Translations under genes and position numbers: made by a program | Origin: Caprimulgus europaeus | Lineage: Eukaryota > Chordata > Aves > Caprimulgiformes > Caprimulgidae | Assembly: GCA_907165065.1 (NCBI GenBank) | Contig: OU015528.1 | Coordinates: forward strand, 74,877,474 to 74,941,473 | Direction of reading: 5' to 3' | Length of the DNA stretch: 64,000 nt | Shown here: positions 23,756-37,624 of the stretch, one piece after another | Layout: each line of letters begins with the position of its first letter | Position numbering within the stretch: the stretch's first letter is position 1 | The notes under the pieces: generated by a model | Databases searched by the model: none | Seen by the model: only the letters and a program-made list of their open reading frames with translations | What the model was told of the DNA's origin: nothing

Positions 23756-26700
23756 AAGTTTTACTATTTTAGTGCATATCCAGAGGCTCTAATTTCTCCT
23801 TCTGACTTGACCTTCTACAAGGTTGTGTGATCTCTTAAATACAACCTCATTGCCTTGTCTGCACATGAAGGATTACACCAAAGTGACTTGAAGTCTGGTG
23901 ACAGTAGTCTATAGAAGTGTCAAGCAGTGCTTGTCATTCTTTATTATTCAGAGGGGTTTTAACTCATGGTGTTGTCAACAAATTGATAGGGAAACATGGT
24001 CATTTGGCCTCTGTTCCAGCTTTCTGTGAGCTGTGGAGGTGCTCACAACCTGGGGCTGTGCAGTGTTTGTTTTCCAGGGCGCCTTCCTCCCCTTTTTTTT
24101 CACACAGGAGAGTTGCAGAATGACCCCGTATGCATCATAACGAGGGAATTAACAGCAACCTGATCGTGAGCCACTGTGAGAGCACTAGCACTGGGATAAA
24201 ACCCATGGAAATTAGGGAGTCCAGTAAGTTTAATTAAGCCTGGCAAGATAGCAGGGGGAGATTGTATCTTTCATTAAGCCTCTATCCCTGCATTGCCTCT
24301 CCTCCTCTCAAGCATCAGAGCCACAACCACACTGCTACTTCAATTGATTTAGATAAATGACTTGCCTTCTGAGAGACCTCCAGAGATTTATCTGGGTAAT
24401 AATAAAGCTTTTATGAGAGTAGGCAGTGTCTCAAATAAAAAGCAAGGTAATTAGTGGGTTAGCAGGGCAGTCTACAAATATCTGCTTAGCATCTTTGGGC
24501 CTGGGTCCTCTTCTCCGGTGGCACTTTGGCTGCTGTAACAACCTGATGAGGACACCTGCAAGGCTTTGGAGCAGCTGAAAAGGAAACCAGATAAGAAAAG
24601 CAATAATAGCCTTGCCATTATTATGCAAAGCAAAAATTAAATTAAATGGCATCCTTCCTCTGCAGAAGTAGAGGAAATAGTTTCAGAGCTATTTGTATTT
24701 TAGCAATGGCTGTGTGCATGAGCTGGGAGCCACTGGGTTGGATCGTTCTCTGAACCCATCTGTGGGCAGCAGCACATTTACTCAGCAGTGGCCCCAGCCT
24801 ATTTCTGCCCTGATGCTCTCAGCTGGGTGGATAGCAGCAGCTCTTATTCAGCACCACTTTGCAGGACCATGAGGGCTTAAATCATGGAGAAGTAGCTGCT
24901 TACACAAAAGCTCTTTGGGCTACCAAGAGAAGGGCTTGCTCATGTGACGTTTGCCATGGGGACCTGTTTTTATCCGTCTTACCAGGCAACGTGCCCCTGG
25001 AGAGGGCAAAAGAAGAAGGAAAGTTGAGGAAGTCCTCATAGTTTTTCTGACCTCTTTGATTTTGAGTCTAGACAGTAGCTGAATAGTATTGTGGATGGGT
25101 ACCTGATGGAGAGATGCCTGTGGCATCTCTGGAGAGAGCCTGAGCTGCCTTGGATGCAGGGACCAGAGCTCTCCCTGCTGTGGCTGAGGTGGATATCGGT
25201 GATGCTGAAGGCATCTTCCCTATGTGAATCGTGCAAAGCCTGACCACTAGAAAAAATAAGCTGATAACTGTGATGGATTTCAGCTGAAATTTCATCCACA
25301 GTATCCACCAAGATAAAATGAAAAAGCATTTTAGTTTTTCTCTTTTAAAAGTTAAGCACTTCTGCTCTTGAGGAGTTCCTCTCTGCTCTGAGTGCTGGGA
25401 GATGAATCGCAGGACTGGAAAATGCCAGTCTGGAGTCCAGAGCCAGCAGTTTTAGGGGAAGGACTGGTCTGGAAAAGAGCAGGCAGCAGCCTGGCTTGGT
25501 TAAGACAGTTTTCTTTAATTCCCATCTACTGGACTTTTGTGTTTGCTTGTGGCATAAGCTGCATAAAGGATCCTCCCTTCTCTCATCCTAAGGCACTAGG
25601 GAAATAGAAAATATTCTCAGTTCAAAGCAGTGCTACGTGGCAAGGGCAGGGCAAAAAGACCTTGAAATAGATGAAAGTAAGGTCCAGTATCTAGAGGTCT
25701 GAAAATCTTTTACATTTAGTTTCTTGCCCTGTTATTTGTTAGAAGAGTTGTTGCTCCATTAGCCTAATAGCATGATCGAAAGTGTACATTGCTTCTGGGT
25801 TGTTTTAATAGTGATTTACAGTGCTTTTGTTTTCCTCCCAGAAACCCACCCAGAGTGTATCCCTTCCCTACAATCTGTGTTTAATTTGAATACATGTAAG
25901 CAATATGAGATGGAATGGAGAACTGCTGACAAGTGTCTGGGATGAGGGGAGACCACGAGTCAGTTGATACGTTTGAGTAACATCCCCAAGAGTCTTTTGG
26001 CATGGAAATGGCATTGACTCATTTCCAAATCTTCCCACCCAGGCTGTAGTAGGGGATTCTGAGAGGTCTGATTGGCATCTCCTTATCAGTTTTCTGTCTT
26101 TCCACATGCACACAGGCTGCTAAAATACATAATAAAAGATCTTGGAGGAGTTCAAAATAGTCTTATCCATGGGATGTTTCCATTGCACATGGTCTTTCTT
26201 ATATTTATAGCACCCAGAAGGTGTTCTGAATGTTTCCCTGGAGAAAAATGGGGAAATGAATCTGTTCTTTCTTATTTCTTTATCAGGAGGCAGGTTAGCT
26301 AACTGCTGTGTACAATACAGGAGGGGTGACCTGAGGTAGCATGGAAGCCTTGAATTTGATGTTTGTTGTGAACAGTCTGAATTTGGAGTTGAGTAAGGAG
26401 CTTTTCCCCACCCATCTGAACTCTTGTCCCTGCTAATAGCCATGATCTGTGGGCAGCTGCTGAGGTGAAGCCCCCACTTAGCACCATCCTGGTATCAACA
26501 CGGGTGCAAGACAAGGTGAAGGGAGTCCCAAATCAGCGTCCCAGCTCCTGGTGGATGAGTCTGGACCAACTTGCTCCCTATCAACCCATACAGATATTCC
26601 AGAGCATAGCTCTCTCTGACTATGTCTCAAGCACATCCAAGTGCATGATATCCGTAAAAATATCTGTTTTCCAACCCTCTGATCAAGGAAATGCCTAGAC

Positions 26701-29700
26701 AGCCATGGGCATGTGTGTGTATGCACACGCTGCCTCCTCCGAAGGGCAGAACAGCAGTCCTTCCAGGAACTGGCAGTGAATGAAGACCCACATGGCTCCA
26801 GCCTGCTTTTAATTATCCAGAGAGCCACACTTTAAGGAAGTTCTGCCAAATGCACTAAATCATTCTGGATTTTATTCCATGAGGTTATCTGTTGCTGTAC
26901 ATGAACTTGGTAGTGAGCAGGCATCTGACCCTGGGCCCCAGGACACCTTTTTGGCTCTCCCATCTGGCTTCTTCCACCACCACAGGGGTGGGAGACGGTT
27001 GGTGGTTGTGGGCTGAGCTCTGCACATTGAGAGCCACAAAGATGGGGCTGCAGGGACTCTCTTGTCCCTCCTGTGTTTCAGAGCCAGCTGGTCCCTTGTC
27101 TCCTTCTCTGTGTGTGAACAATCTGGTAATTCCTCTGCTTTTCTGCCTTGCCCTCCTGTTCACAGCCTCTCCAGCGCGGGAAGGTGAGAAAGGACATCCC
27201 ACTGCGAAGGGTGAAAGCATTGGCTGTCAAGGGGAGGCAGCTGCTGGAGACCTGGGCAGTTACTGGAGCTGGGAACTGAAGTGCAGGACAACATGTGCTT
27301 GAAAGCACTTGTGTCCACAGCCAAATCACCTTCCTCGACTCCGGTTCTTGTATTCAAGGTGTTCCCCCAGGTATCTGGGACCTGGCCTCCAAGGAGGAGT
27401 TGAGGCCGGTGTTCTTTTAAGTTAGATGTATTATCTTACTAACCCGAGGCAAAACAAAATGTGCAGTCCAAAGAAGCAGATCATGAGTGTTTTTTTGATC
27501 CAGTCATGCTTATTATTCACACTTATCCCATGATTTTTCAACCTTAGGGAGCGAAGGTACTGACTTAGCCTCAGATCTACTGGAAGGTGCACAGATATGT
27601 CTCCTGGCACCCTGCTTGCAGTAACCCACTGGAACTATTTCAGTGCTTTAGATTTGGTTGGGAACAGGAGAGAGAAGCAAACACCTGAGCTGGGTACACC
27701 TGGCTCTTCACTTGGCTTGAATTCTGCTAGACCTTGGTTTGGGCCAGCTGTTTTGGGAAATACATTCAGAGTGAGCCTCAGGCAAGTTTTCTGGGCCAAG
27801 AGCACCCAAAATGAATGAGGAGGGTCCCCCAATTCTGTGTTGTTCAACTCAATTATGGGAACCACCAAGCCTCTCTGTAAGTCTCTGAGTCTGTAGGTGT
27901 GTTACGTGTTTTTGTGTGTACAAATCCATGCTTTGTGTTGGTCAGCAGCTGGGAAGGAAGGTTCATGTGGACCAGCAGTCCTGAACTAGAGTTAGTCCTT
28001 GATGCACATGCTGCTCCTACAGGCACTGTGGGCAAGCCTTTGGTTTAGTTGCTGGCCTTAGCTGACCCTGAATCTGGGAAGTCTTTTCTTTCCACTTTTG
28101 TCTCTCTCCTGACCCACCTGTGAGATAGATACAGAAAAAGGTGGAGCAAAATGTTTAGTAAAATCAACAGCCACCAAAAATCCAGCTGGCACCTGGCAGA
28201 CGGGACACCTGTAACACTGCCTATAACTGGATCAGCCATTGTGGTTTAAAGGGAGATGAGATCTTTCAATCTGGGACATATTTTCTCCCAGCCCATGCAT
28301 TTTGACGTTTATTTTCGCAAACAGCAAGCCAAATTGGCTCTGAGGCAGTGGTAGTTCGAATCACTAATGGAAGCTGCAGACGGAGCCTTTTAAAGACCAT
28401 CCTGCCTCTGCCAGCCAAGTGCCTTTCCAAATTCCCCTGGAGAAATGTCCTTGCCCCATTGGGCTTGGCCCAAAGCAGCCACGCGATGCCAGGCTTGGCT
28501 TTGCCACCAGCCCTGGAAGCACGCAGCCCCTTGCAGCAGCTAATGCAAAGTGACAAACCAGAGCAGCCAGTTTCGGGGGACTGTGAGGATGTGGTTTCAG
28601 TGTGACCAATTGCAGCTTGTTGCTGCTCAAATCGTCGCAGGTGCCTCTGGCAGCTGATGAAGTGATTGCCTCCTTTTGCTGCCCCAGTTTGAGGATTTTT
28701 TTGGAAGAATGTTGCTACAACCGTTAGTCCAGTTATCTGTAAAATGAATGACAGCAGGGAAAAATATACTGAGGGAGAAGCAACTTTCCATGACACTGTA
28801 CAGTGTGAAGGGGGAATAATATGGCTAGAAAGCCAGGTCTGAATTTCTGCCCAAAAAACTTCAGAGCAAGCAAACAAAAAAAATATTTCCTGAGATCCAA
28901 AAGCACTTAACAGACTTGTTCTGCAGTATTTTTGCATTTCCTAGATCAGCGTGGAACCAGCAGAAGTAGTAGCTACTGCAAGGGGAAATGTCAATGCAGT
29001 GTACTAGTAAACCAGTACTGTCATCCTCAAACTGACTCATCTTCACCACCATGCTGGGGTAGTGGGAGAACTATTCCCATTCTGCATGTGGTAAAAGTGA
29101 GGCAGGCATGTTAGGATCTGTATCCCAGTCCAGTGGAGACAATTCTCTTTGACCCAGGATTTATCCCCTCTGGAATTAGAAATAACTGTCTGAACACCTT
29201 TTCTGACTAAACTTTTTCATCTAAATCCTGTACCCTTCCCCTTCCCTCTCTGTGTCTTCCAGCCTTGTTGCACAGGCCATGCCATTCTTTGAGTAAGGAA
29301 ATATGTTCAGGTGAGTGACACGCGAGCAGCTGGGGTTTGGTTGTTCAAACCATGGCATGTTGGTGGTATGAAGCCTGGCTTCCTTCTTCAGGTGGACACT
29401 GACACCTCTTCATTACCTCAAAACTTAATGATTATTGCCTCCAGTGGTCTTCCCTGTAAACCCATTTCAGAGCGTGTTCAGTTGTTTGGCTTGCTTTTTG
29501 TCTTTCCAGAGCCTTTAGACAGGGTCTGAACACAATTATGTTTTTTTCTGGATGTTTTTGATTATATTTTTTATTGTGGAAAAAAATTAGTTAGGAAAGT
29601 CAAAATGGAGGAACAATTTGTACTGGTGCTGGCTGAGGATAGGAATAGAAATTCAGGTCCTGTAAGTTCCCATTTCCATTACATGAGTAAAGAAATCCTG

Positions 29701-31544
29701 TTTCAGAGCCTTTGAAGTGTAAATGTAGCAGCTACATCCACTCAAAATCTTCCATTTTCTTGCAGAGCAGGAAAGCTCTTTTCTGCCTTAAAAGCGTCGT
29801 CTTGGGGTGTGGAAGAGGAGTGATAATGAGGAAGGGACTTAAGGGACTTAACCACAGTGACCACGGAGGAGCTCTGCCAGATGCCAGCCTATGCTTTAAA
29901 AGAGCTCTGAGGCCTCAGATAGGTGGGAGAGAATTTATTCATGGTCTATAAAAGATGCCTTAAAGTGAGAATCTCTGTGTATGTGGCTGATCTGTGGGAA
30001 GGAAACAGGTGGCTTATTCTTGGTCTGCAAGTGCCTCTGTTGGAGAGGTAGAGACAAATTAAAAATAATAGATGTAAATGAGAGAAAAATTTAAAAAAAC
30101 ATGGAAATAGGAAATGAGGACATAATCTATTGAAATGTGTGGCCAACTGATGCGGTGAAATCTGCATCATTTACAAGGCTTTGGTCAAGCTGGCAGATTG
30201 GGTGGGTCTCTTAGTCAGAAGAAGACATTCTTCGTTTAACTGCCTGCCTCTGGGGGAAGATCCATTGCATAGGTCATGACATGGCTCTGGAAGGGACTAT
30301 ACAGAGTTTCAAAGTGCTCTGTCCACGTCCACTTCTTATTCCTCAAACTGGATGACTGTGGCAACAGCAGTGACTTGCTCCCTCTGGAGAGGGTTTAGAT
30401 CCCCCACGCTGTGGCTGAGCAGCTCCAGGAGATACCAGGGGGCATCCAAAGCCCACCTCCATCAGCTGGATTTGAAAAGACAACCTGGAGCTGGATTTTT
30501 CTAAAAATCACTTGCAAGTTCGCTGGGCCCTTCTGACAGCTACAGCTGTGCTGGACTTGAATGCTGGTGTTGGGAAAAGCCTGTGCATTGGAAACAGTTT
30601 TAAGAAGACCCCAGGGAAGGGTTGTTACTACCATCGGTGATTTGGTTTCTGCTCTTTTACATGTTTTGGGCTCAGGCACGTTTTGTCTGAGTTCAATGAA
30701 CACTTCACGATCTGTCCCTTGAAATCCTAATTGAGCCTGTGTTTTCTTAAGTCTCAATTTCAAAGGGCAAGAGAACAAATGTGATTCTTGGTTCTTTTCC
30801 CAAAGGTGCGGAAACATAGATTAAATATATCCTGGAAATAATGTTTTATGCTCAAACTTTTCCCACTGCAATAAAAATGGCTCAAAACCACATCCAGTGA
30901 CAAAACCTTCCTATATTTAACCCATGTCTAGAAGCAGCTGAAATACTGCTGGAAATGTCCTGATGCTTCCAAGTCAGTGGCACTCTGGAGCTGCTAGAAG
31001 GCATCCTGCTCCTTATGGACTGTCATCACTCCAGAAGCACATTACAGATGTTGAGGATGTGAAGGGGCTGGCTCCTTCCATCACAGCATCAGGACAGAGA
31101 AGGGCTAAAACCAGCATACCAGACCAGAGGCATCCCTGAGGCATTTGCCTGCCTGTTCTGTGTCCGGATTTCAGGATCAACCTCTGGTTTGGTTCCTGCT
31201 CATTGTCAAAAATGTCTGAAACGTGAGAAGCCTCTCGTGGTCTCTGCTAATGAAGTGGTGTTTATCACACTCTGGTAATTGCATTTGCTATGGTATTTAC
31301 AGCATTTCCTATGTTTTGAAATGGAAAGAGCTTGGGCTTGCCCAGGGCTAATTGTGTACTCTAACCTGCTCCTAAACCCACATGTATCTTTAAACATCAA
31401 GATACACATTGGCGGTGTCCAGGGTCGGTCTCAACCCCACCACTACTGACCTGAGACGGTGGCTATTGCAGTGTTAATTTTTGCTCTCAATATTTTTCAG
31501 GAGCGGTACATTGTCCCTTCCTCTACAAACCCTAGGGAATTTTG

Positions 31545-32011
31545 TTTTCTCCTTTCCCTTTCCCTTTCCCTTTCCCTTTCCCTTTCCCTTTCCCTTTCCC
31601 TTTCCCTTTCCCTTTCCCTTTCCCTTTCCCTTTCCCTTTCCCTTTCCCTTTCCCTTTCCCTTTCCCTTTCCCTTTCCCTTTCCCTTTCCCTTTCCCTTTC
31701 CCTTTCCCTTTCCCTTTCCCTTTCCCTTTCCCTTTCCCTTTCCCTTTCCCTTTCCCTTTCCCTTTCCCTTTCCCTTTCCCTTCCCTTCCCTTCCCTTCCC
31801 TTCCCTTCCCTTCCCTTCCCTTCCCTTCCCTTCCCTTTTTTTCCTTTTCCTTCCCTTCCCTTTTTTCCTTTTCTTCCTTTTCCTTTTCTTCCTTTTCCTT
31901 TTCTTCCTTTTCCTTTTTTTCCTTTTCCTTTTTTTCCTTTTCCTTTTTTTTCTTTTCCTTTTCTCTCCTCTTCCCCTCCTCTTCCCCTTCTTTTCTCCTT
32001 CTCTTCTCTTC
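31545..32011 (+). repeat. 467-bp uninterrupted pyrimidine tract: (TTTCCC)n, (TTCCC)n, then CCTTTTCCTTTTCTT-like units
   Basis: No purine occurs on the + strand over the whole interval. It has three blocks. 31551-31780 is about 38 perfect TTTCCC hexamers; 31781-31835 is eleven TTCCC pentamers; 31836-32011 is a diverged C/T mix including 15-17-base repeats of CCTTTTCCTTTTCTT. The complementary strand is GGGAAA repeats, so it can form quadruplex or triplex DNA. Open frames across it encode only dipeptide repeats (Ser-Leu, Phe-Pro, Lys-Gly) and are not genes. Confidence 0.98.
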
Positions 32012-35000
32012 ACCTTGGAATGATGCAGGCAGTCCTTGTAGGCAGACAGTGGATGGAGGGAGGGGAGGCAGGTTCTCAATCCAGGTGCTTGAGGATTCAG
32101 AGCAATTTGGGACTCCGACAGCAGAATAGAGGTTGTTGCAAACTTGTCTTGGGTTTTCAGGGCGAGGTTCATTTCTGCCTACCCTAGGAGGTCACCAGCA
32201 CCAAACAGAGATTCAAATGTGGTATTCTCCTATTCAGCATCTTAGAAATGTGCTTTCAGTTAGTGTAACATGCTTTTTCTATTAAGGGAAACTACTGAAA
32301 GAACAAAAATTAAGTTATTTATTTTTTCCACTCTCAAGCCCAGAAACTTAAGAGATGGTGCCAACTGGGTGTGACTAGCAGTTCCACCCCTGGATGGGAA
32401 TCACCCACTAGACTGAGATACTTACCTTTAAGGGAGTGATTCAACTGCCTGTTGCCATCTGAGATGCCAGAGGGGATCTGAGAAATACGGCACAAGAGCA
32501 GGAACAGCATCACCTGAACATCACCTTCTCCAACGGCAGCTGGAGCCCACACGGGCATTTCAGGTGGCAGTAAGTGTCACAGGGTGGGCAGCTGCAGCAT
32601 GCTTAATTGTATTTAATGATGAGAATTTCTTTGTAAGTATGAGAATTGCCAATAGAAACACTGCTTACGGAAATGCTTGAGAAAACAGAGCTAGGTGATA
32701 CCAGCATTGTGTCCTCTGCTTTGCAGCGCTGACGCTTTCTCCGTGCGTAAATTGATACTGAAGTGGCAGGTTAATGGATGTGCATCTTGTGGCACATAAA
32801 AAGTGATGGGGGGTCAGTCCAAATATTGAGACTGGCTCTTCCTGTGCCCTGAGTTGTGCTTGCAGTGACAGCTACATTCATTGTTCCTGACTTCTCTAGA
32901 GCAGCACAGTGGTTTGAAAATCCATGCCCAACACAGTATGTGAGTTGAAAGAGCTCCTGTGTTGCACGCAGTGGTGAGGGTAGCCCTGAGAATAACCACT
33001 TTCACATTCTGCTTGACTTTTGGGTGAGGAACATGTATTCATGTATTAATGTTGCAGGAACAGAGCTCACATTGTGGTCTGGCCTTGGCCCCATGTGGAC
33101 TTATTAGGGTCTAAAAGGGACTGACGTGGTCCTGGACCATTTATACAACACCCTGACCATGACTATGGCTTTTTCTCACCATCTGCTTTTCCTGGATGTA
33201 GTAGTTCTGGGCTTAGATTCAGTAGATTCTGGAAAGGTCCAGAGCTTGAAACAAGCCCTGCAACCTGCCTGGGGTCCTCATTCCATATCTATTGCTGTGT
33301 GGAGCAGGTGGCTTGAATTTGTCTGGAGCTTATGATGCATTTTGGAGTCTTTATCTTCTAGCTTATAAAGCCTTTTGGATAAGATTTACTGAATGCATGT
33401 AAGATGTTGAGTTTTATTTTGTGGATTTAAATCCAATCTTCTAAATTGCTTTAAAGTAATTCCTTGTGTTTTGAAATTCCAAAACCTCTGCCCCCCCTTT
33501 TTTAAATGCTTGTGGTCAATTACAGACTTAGGAAATGGTGCAAAAAGTGTAAATAAAACTAAAAGCATTTTTCAAAATGGTGTTAGGAGAAGAAAAAAAA
33601 CATATGTTATCAAGACTTGATCAAAAGGGAACAATATCTCTGACCATAGAAAGCCTTACACTCCAAAGCTTGCAGTAACAACCAGAGTAAGCTTTCTAAT
33701 CCAGGCAACATTGCTGGAACCATCATGTACAATGACCTTTTTACACGGGGCTCTCTGAGTTACTTCAACATTGATTTTATGACTTTTTCTGTTTGATCTC
33801 CAAGTAAATGCTGTAGATGGGACTCTGAACTTGTTTTTTCCATGCATTTTACATATTAGTAACTTGTTTTGGGACTGGCTTCTTGGTTGGATTTTTTTAA
33901 GTAGTAGCTGAAAGGAGTTAAGGAGCTTGTCTTCTTCAGTATTGTTACCAAAATGTGAGTACAAAGACTGAATTTCATTGCATACAGGGCTCTAAAGTGC
34001 TGCAGCCAACAGCAGAGTGGAGCATAGGATTCCTTTTGACACGTGCTTCAGCATCAGAAGCTCTGAATTGATGTAAAATAGCGTCTTCTGAGGAAAGAGG
34101 GGAGAATACAAGTTGGGGCTACAAAAGAAGCAGAAGATATGTTCTGATTTGATTTAAAAAATTTGTAATGGAAATCGAATTGTCTTCAAGTGAAGCAATC
34201 CACTGAATAGTCAAATCTACAGTGCTTTGTACTCTCTGCTTGTTGGAAGCAGTTTGGGACCTTGTCCCATATTCACTGAAACTCATGCTGACTTTAAAGG
34301 AAGAGGAATCACGTGTTAAAGAATATAGTCCACTTTCTTCTCCCGCTGAGCCTGCACCTGTGATTTGAGAAGTAATCTATGGTTGTGATGGGCGAAGTTG
34401 GTGTAAGGCACTTTGGGCACTTTTAGGCTGGAAGAAACTGAAGATGCCATGCAGAAGAACCAGCTGAGCCAACCACCATGTTACTTCTATTTGTGGGGTT
34501 TGAATAGAGGATTGTCCCATGCCAAACAGAGGAGACATGCTTTTGTGGAAAACCCCCCATTTCTGGAAAAGGAAAGGGGCAGGAGATAAAGTTGTCTCTT
34601 GACCATGAAGCAAGCAGTAGCATGGTGCCTGAAAGATACCAAAGATCCTGGGAAGATTTGCTCTTATCAGGAACTAAAATATCAGATCAGTTTATATTGC
34701 CTCAAACCATTATTTAGAATTTGTCATTCCTTACATAGCTCCATTTCTGGGGAGAGCTGAACTTGGAAGTAGAAGATCCAACCAGATCTAAGAAGCTTGA
34801 GCATCAACTTTCTAAATTAAAGAATCAGCCTGGTAGTTGCAGTAATTTCAAGGTCTGGTCAACCCCTTGAAGGGAACGATAAGTCATACTGTGTTCAACA
34901 TGAAGGCTCAGCAAAACGGTAAACTTGAACTTTTCAAGGACATGCAGTTAAGAACAATTGATATGATCCCTTCTAGGCACAGGTTTGCTTAGCTGGGCTG

Positions 35001-35714
35001 ATCCTCAGGTGTTCAGCTGCAGGCTCCTCAGGCATTTTGCTGCTGAGACGGTGGATGCTGCAGAGATCAGGGCTTGCTGGCTAAAGGACTTCTTAGACAG
35101 CCTCGCTCAAATGTCAATACTTACAATGTAGACATCTAGAGCAGGATTTGGGTACCTAACCTTATACCATTTGAAATGCCCTAGGCTGGCCAAGGCCTTT
35201 GTGAAAGGCTGGAAAATATGTCACAGGACTTCTGGAAAACTCTGAACCATCTGCAGTGGCAGATAGTGAGCAGGAACCTGCCTGCAAATTCACACCACCT
35301 GAAGTGAAGGTAGACACCTCCACTTTGGCAACCGGATCCTCTCCTTAAGAGCCAGGTGTCTGATCTATAGCTGGATCTAAGGATGTGAAGTGGAACAAAG
35401 GTCTATAAAAAGTAATTTTAAAAAGGTTTTGAATGGACTTGTCTTGAAGAATCAAAGTAATCATGCAAAAAAAAAATAATCACAGTACTCTTGAAGAATT
35501 TTGTTTTTGTAGGGGTTTAAGTGCTGTTCTAGTGAAGAGGAACTTGAGCCTGGAGTGCCAGTGAGGTGGAGAAAGCACATTTTTTCCTGGTGTGGCATCA
35601 TACTCTGTAAGTGATGATCTCAACCTTCAGAAACTTCACCAAAAAAAAAAAAAATCAACTGAAGAGTAGGATACCAAATTTCTTAAAAACATTCTCAAAA
35701 GCTTCCATGAAGGT

Positions 35715-35956
35715 AGTTGCACCAGGGGAGGTTCAGGTTGGATATTAGGAAAAAATTCTTCACTGAAAAGATTGCCAAGTATTGGAAAAGCTGCCCAGGG
35801 CAGTGGTGGAGTCACCATCCCTGGAGGTATTTAAAGGACAGGTAGATGTGGTACTCGGGGACATGCTTTAGTGGTGAACTTGACAGTGCTAGGTTTATGG
35901 TTGGACTAGATGATTGTAGTGGTCTTTTCCAACCAAACTATTCTATGATTCTATGA
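35715..35956 (+). mobile_element. CR1-type LINE, 3' end fragment
   Basis: The text AGTTGCACCAGGGGAGGTT, then TTGGATATTAGG, GCCCAGGGCAGTGGTGGAGT, CACCATCCCTGGAGG and the terminal ATTCTATGATTCTATGA octamers is the familiar avian CR1 3' end, sense on this strand. It is a 5'-truncated, diverged, non-coding copy. Confidence 0.93.
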
Positions 35957-37624
35957 AGGTGCAATGTGAGTGAGTTTCTTCAGTTAATATCCTTGAACCA
36001 AGCAAACCCAGCTTCCAAGCAGTCCATGAGATGAGTTTGTTAGGGAGGCAGATGGATGAGTTTTGCTCTGGTGTTAATTAGGGGTGACTTTAGTGATCTG
36101 TAAGGGATTTCCACAGGCCCTGTCGAGTCATGCAAGTGGTTGCCCCCACTGCATCTCCAGGAGGTGGGAGCTCCCTTCCAACATCAATCCCAGCCTTGCC
36201 TTCTAAAATTAGCAATAAACTATTTCCAACTGATGGCAAAGAAGAAGGAAGCAAGGAGGAAGGACACAATGTCTGTGGATTAAGAACAAGAATGATGTGA
36301 AAATCAGGTTGCCTAATGTCTGGTGCCCATACCCCATCAGTGGTGACCCTGTATCTGTACCTAATGTCTAGTTATCAGACAAAGGTGACTGTTAGTTGTT
36401 TCTATATATTCTGTGACTTTCAGTGAATTTATCTTCCATTAAGCTGTCCAGACTCCTCTTGAGAATCACTTTTTGGTTGCCTTGAAGCTGGTTCCTACTA
36501 TATCATCTGATACCTCCAGTTCACCTGTTGTAAGATGCTGTCAGTCTCTTGTCCCTCCACAGCACTCATGATTGTGTAGACCTCTGTCCTGTATCCTCTC
36601 ATAGCACAGGACTCAAGGTTACAGACCATGCTTGATGTCTGAGCCTCAGAGGAGCTTATTTCTGTCCTATCCTGGATGGGAGTCAGCTACCACAAATGCT
36701 CTGCGATGTAAGTCCATGAGAAAAGGGAGAGTAAAGCCCCTTTCCTGACTGTCTGGGACCTCCCACTGCTATTGCCACAGGGAAATGTCAAAGTTTTGCC
36801 TAGACTGCTGGAAGTGCGAACAGGGAAAGCAAATATTTGTGTGTAAGACTTAACCCCAAAAAGATTAAGTGCAGATGGATGTCAGTGGTGCCAACAACCT
36901 GCGAGAGAAAGTGAAAACTGAGAAGGATGTAAAACCAGAACGTGGTGTGGGGGGAAAAAAAAAAGAATACAATGTAAAACAGATTAGAAGCAAATCAGGG
37001 GAAGGAAAATTTCAACAGGACTTTTTCCTTTCCCAAAGATGGGCAGGATGAAGACCAGCAAGGTGAGCACTGCATCAGGAGCTTAATGTTAGCAGCTGGG
37101 GAGGCTCCCAGGGTGAGCATGAAGTAGGGAAGGGGTAGGAAATAGCAGCATGAGGGATGCAAGTTGGTGGGATGCTGCATGGGCAGTAGATGCCTTTGGA
37201 AATTGGGAAGGATCCTGAAGATGGTGAATATCTTGCACAGCCTTCAGTTCCCACCTTTTTAACTCTGGACGTCAATTGATAGCTGGGGAAATGGTGAGCC
37301 GTGGGAAGAGGTTTGGTTTTGTGAAGCTTGGCCCACGTTCTGTGGGAGGAGAGCCATGCAGTTTGGAAAGCATCCACCTCAGGAAAATCATAAGTGGTAG
37401 TGCTGTCTAGACTAGTCAGGAAGGCGTGAACAAATAACCAGGGGAAAATAGAAGAAAAAGAAAAGAAAGAGTGATTCCTCACCTAAAATTAAATTAAAAT
37501 GTCAGGGAAAAATGAATCAAAGGTTCAAAGGATGCAAACAGAAGCCAGTCTTAACTGACTTTATTCTAATGCTGTGAACCTGGTTAACAAGGAGGGGAAG
37601 TCAGACATGCCCGTTGTTGGACTT

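Noticed and set aside
28266..28937. A 223-codon ATG-initiated minus-strand open frame in intron 2
   Set aside because: No recognisable domain, motif or splice structure; it is shorter than the 349-codon frame and compatible with chance in a 64-kb window.
31459..32187. Open frames of 180-242 codons on both strands encoding Ser-Leu, Phe-Pro or Lys-Gly repeats
   Set aside because: They are direct translations of the TTTCCC hexamer tract and carry no independent coding signal.
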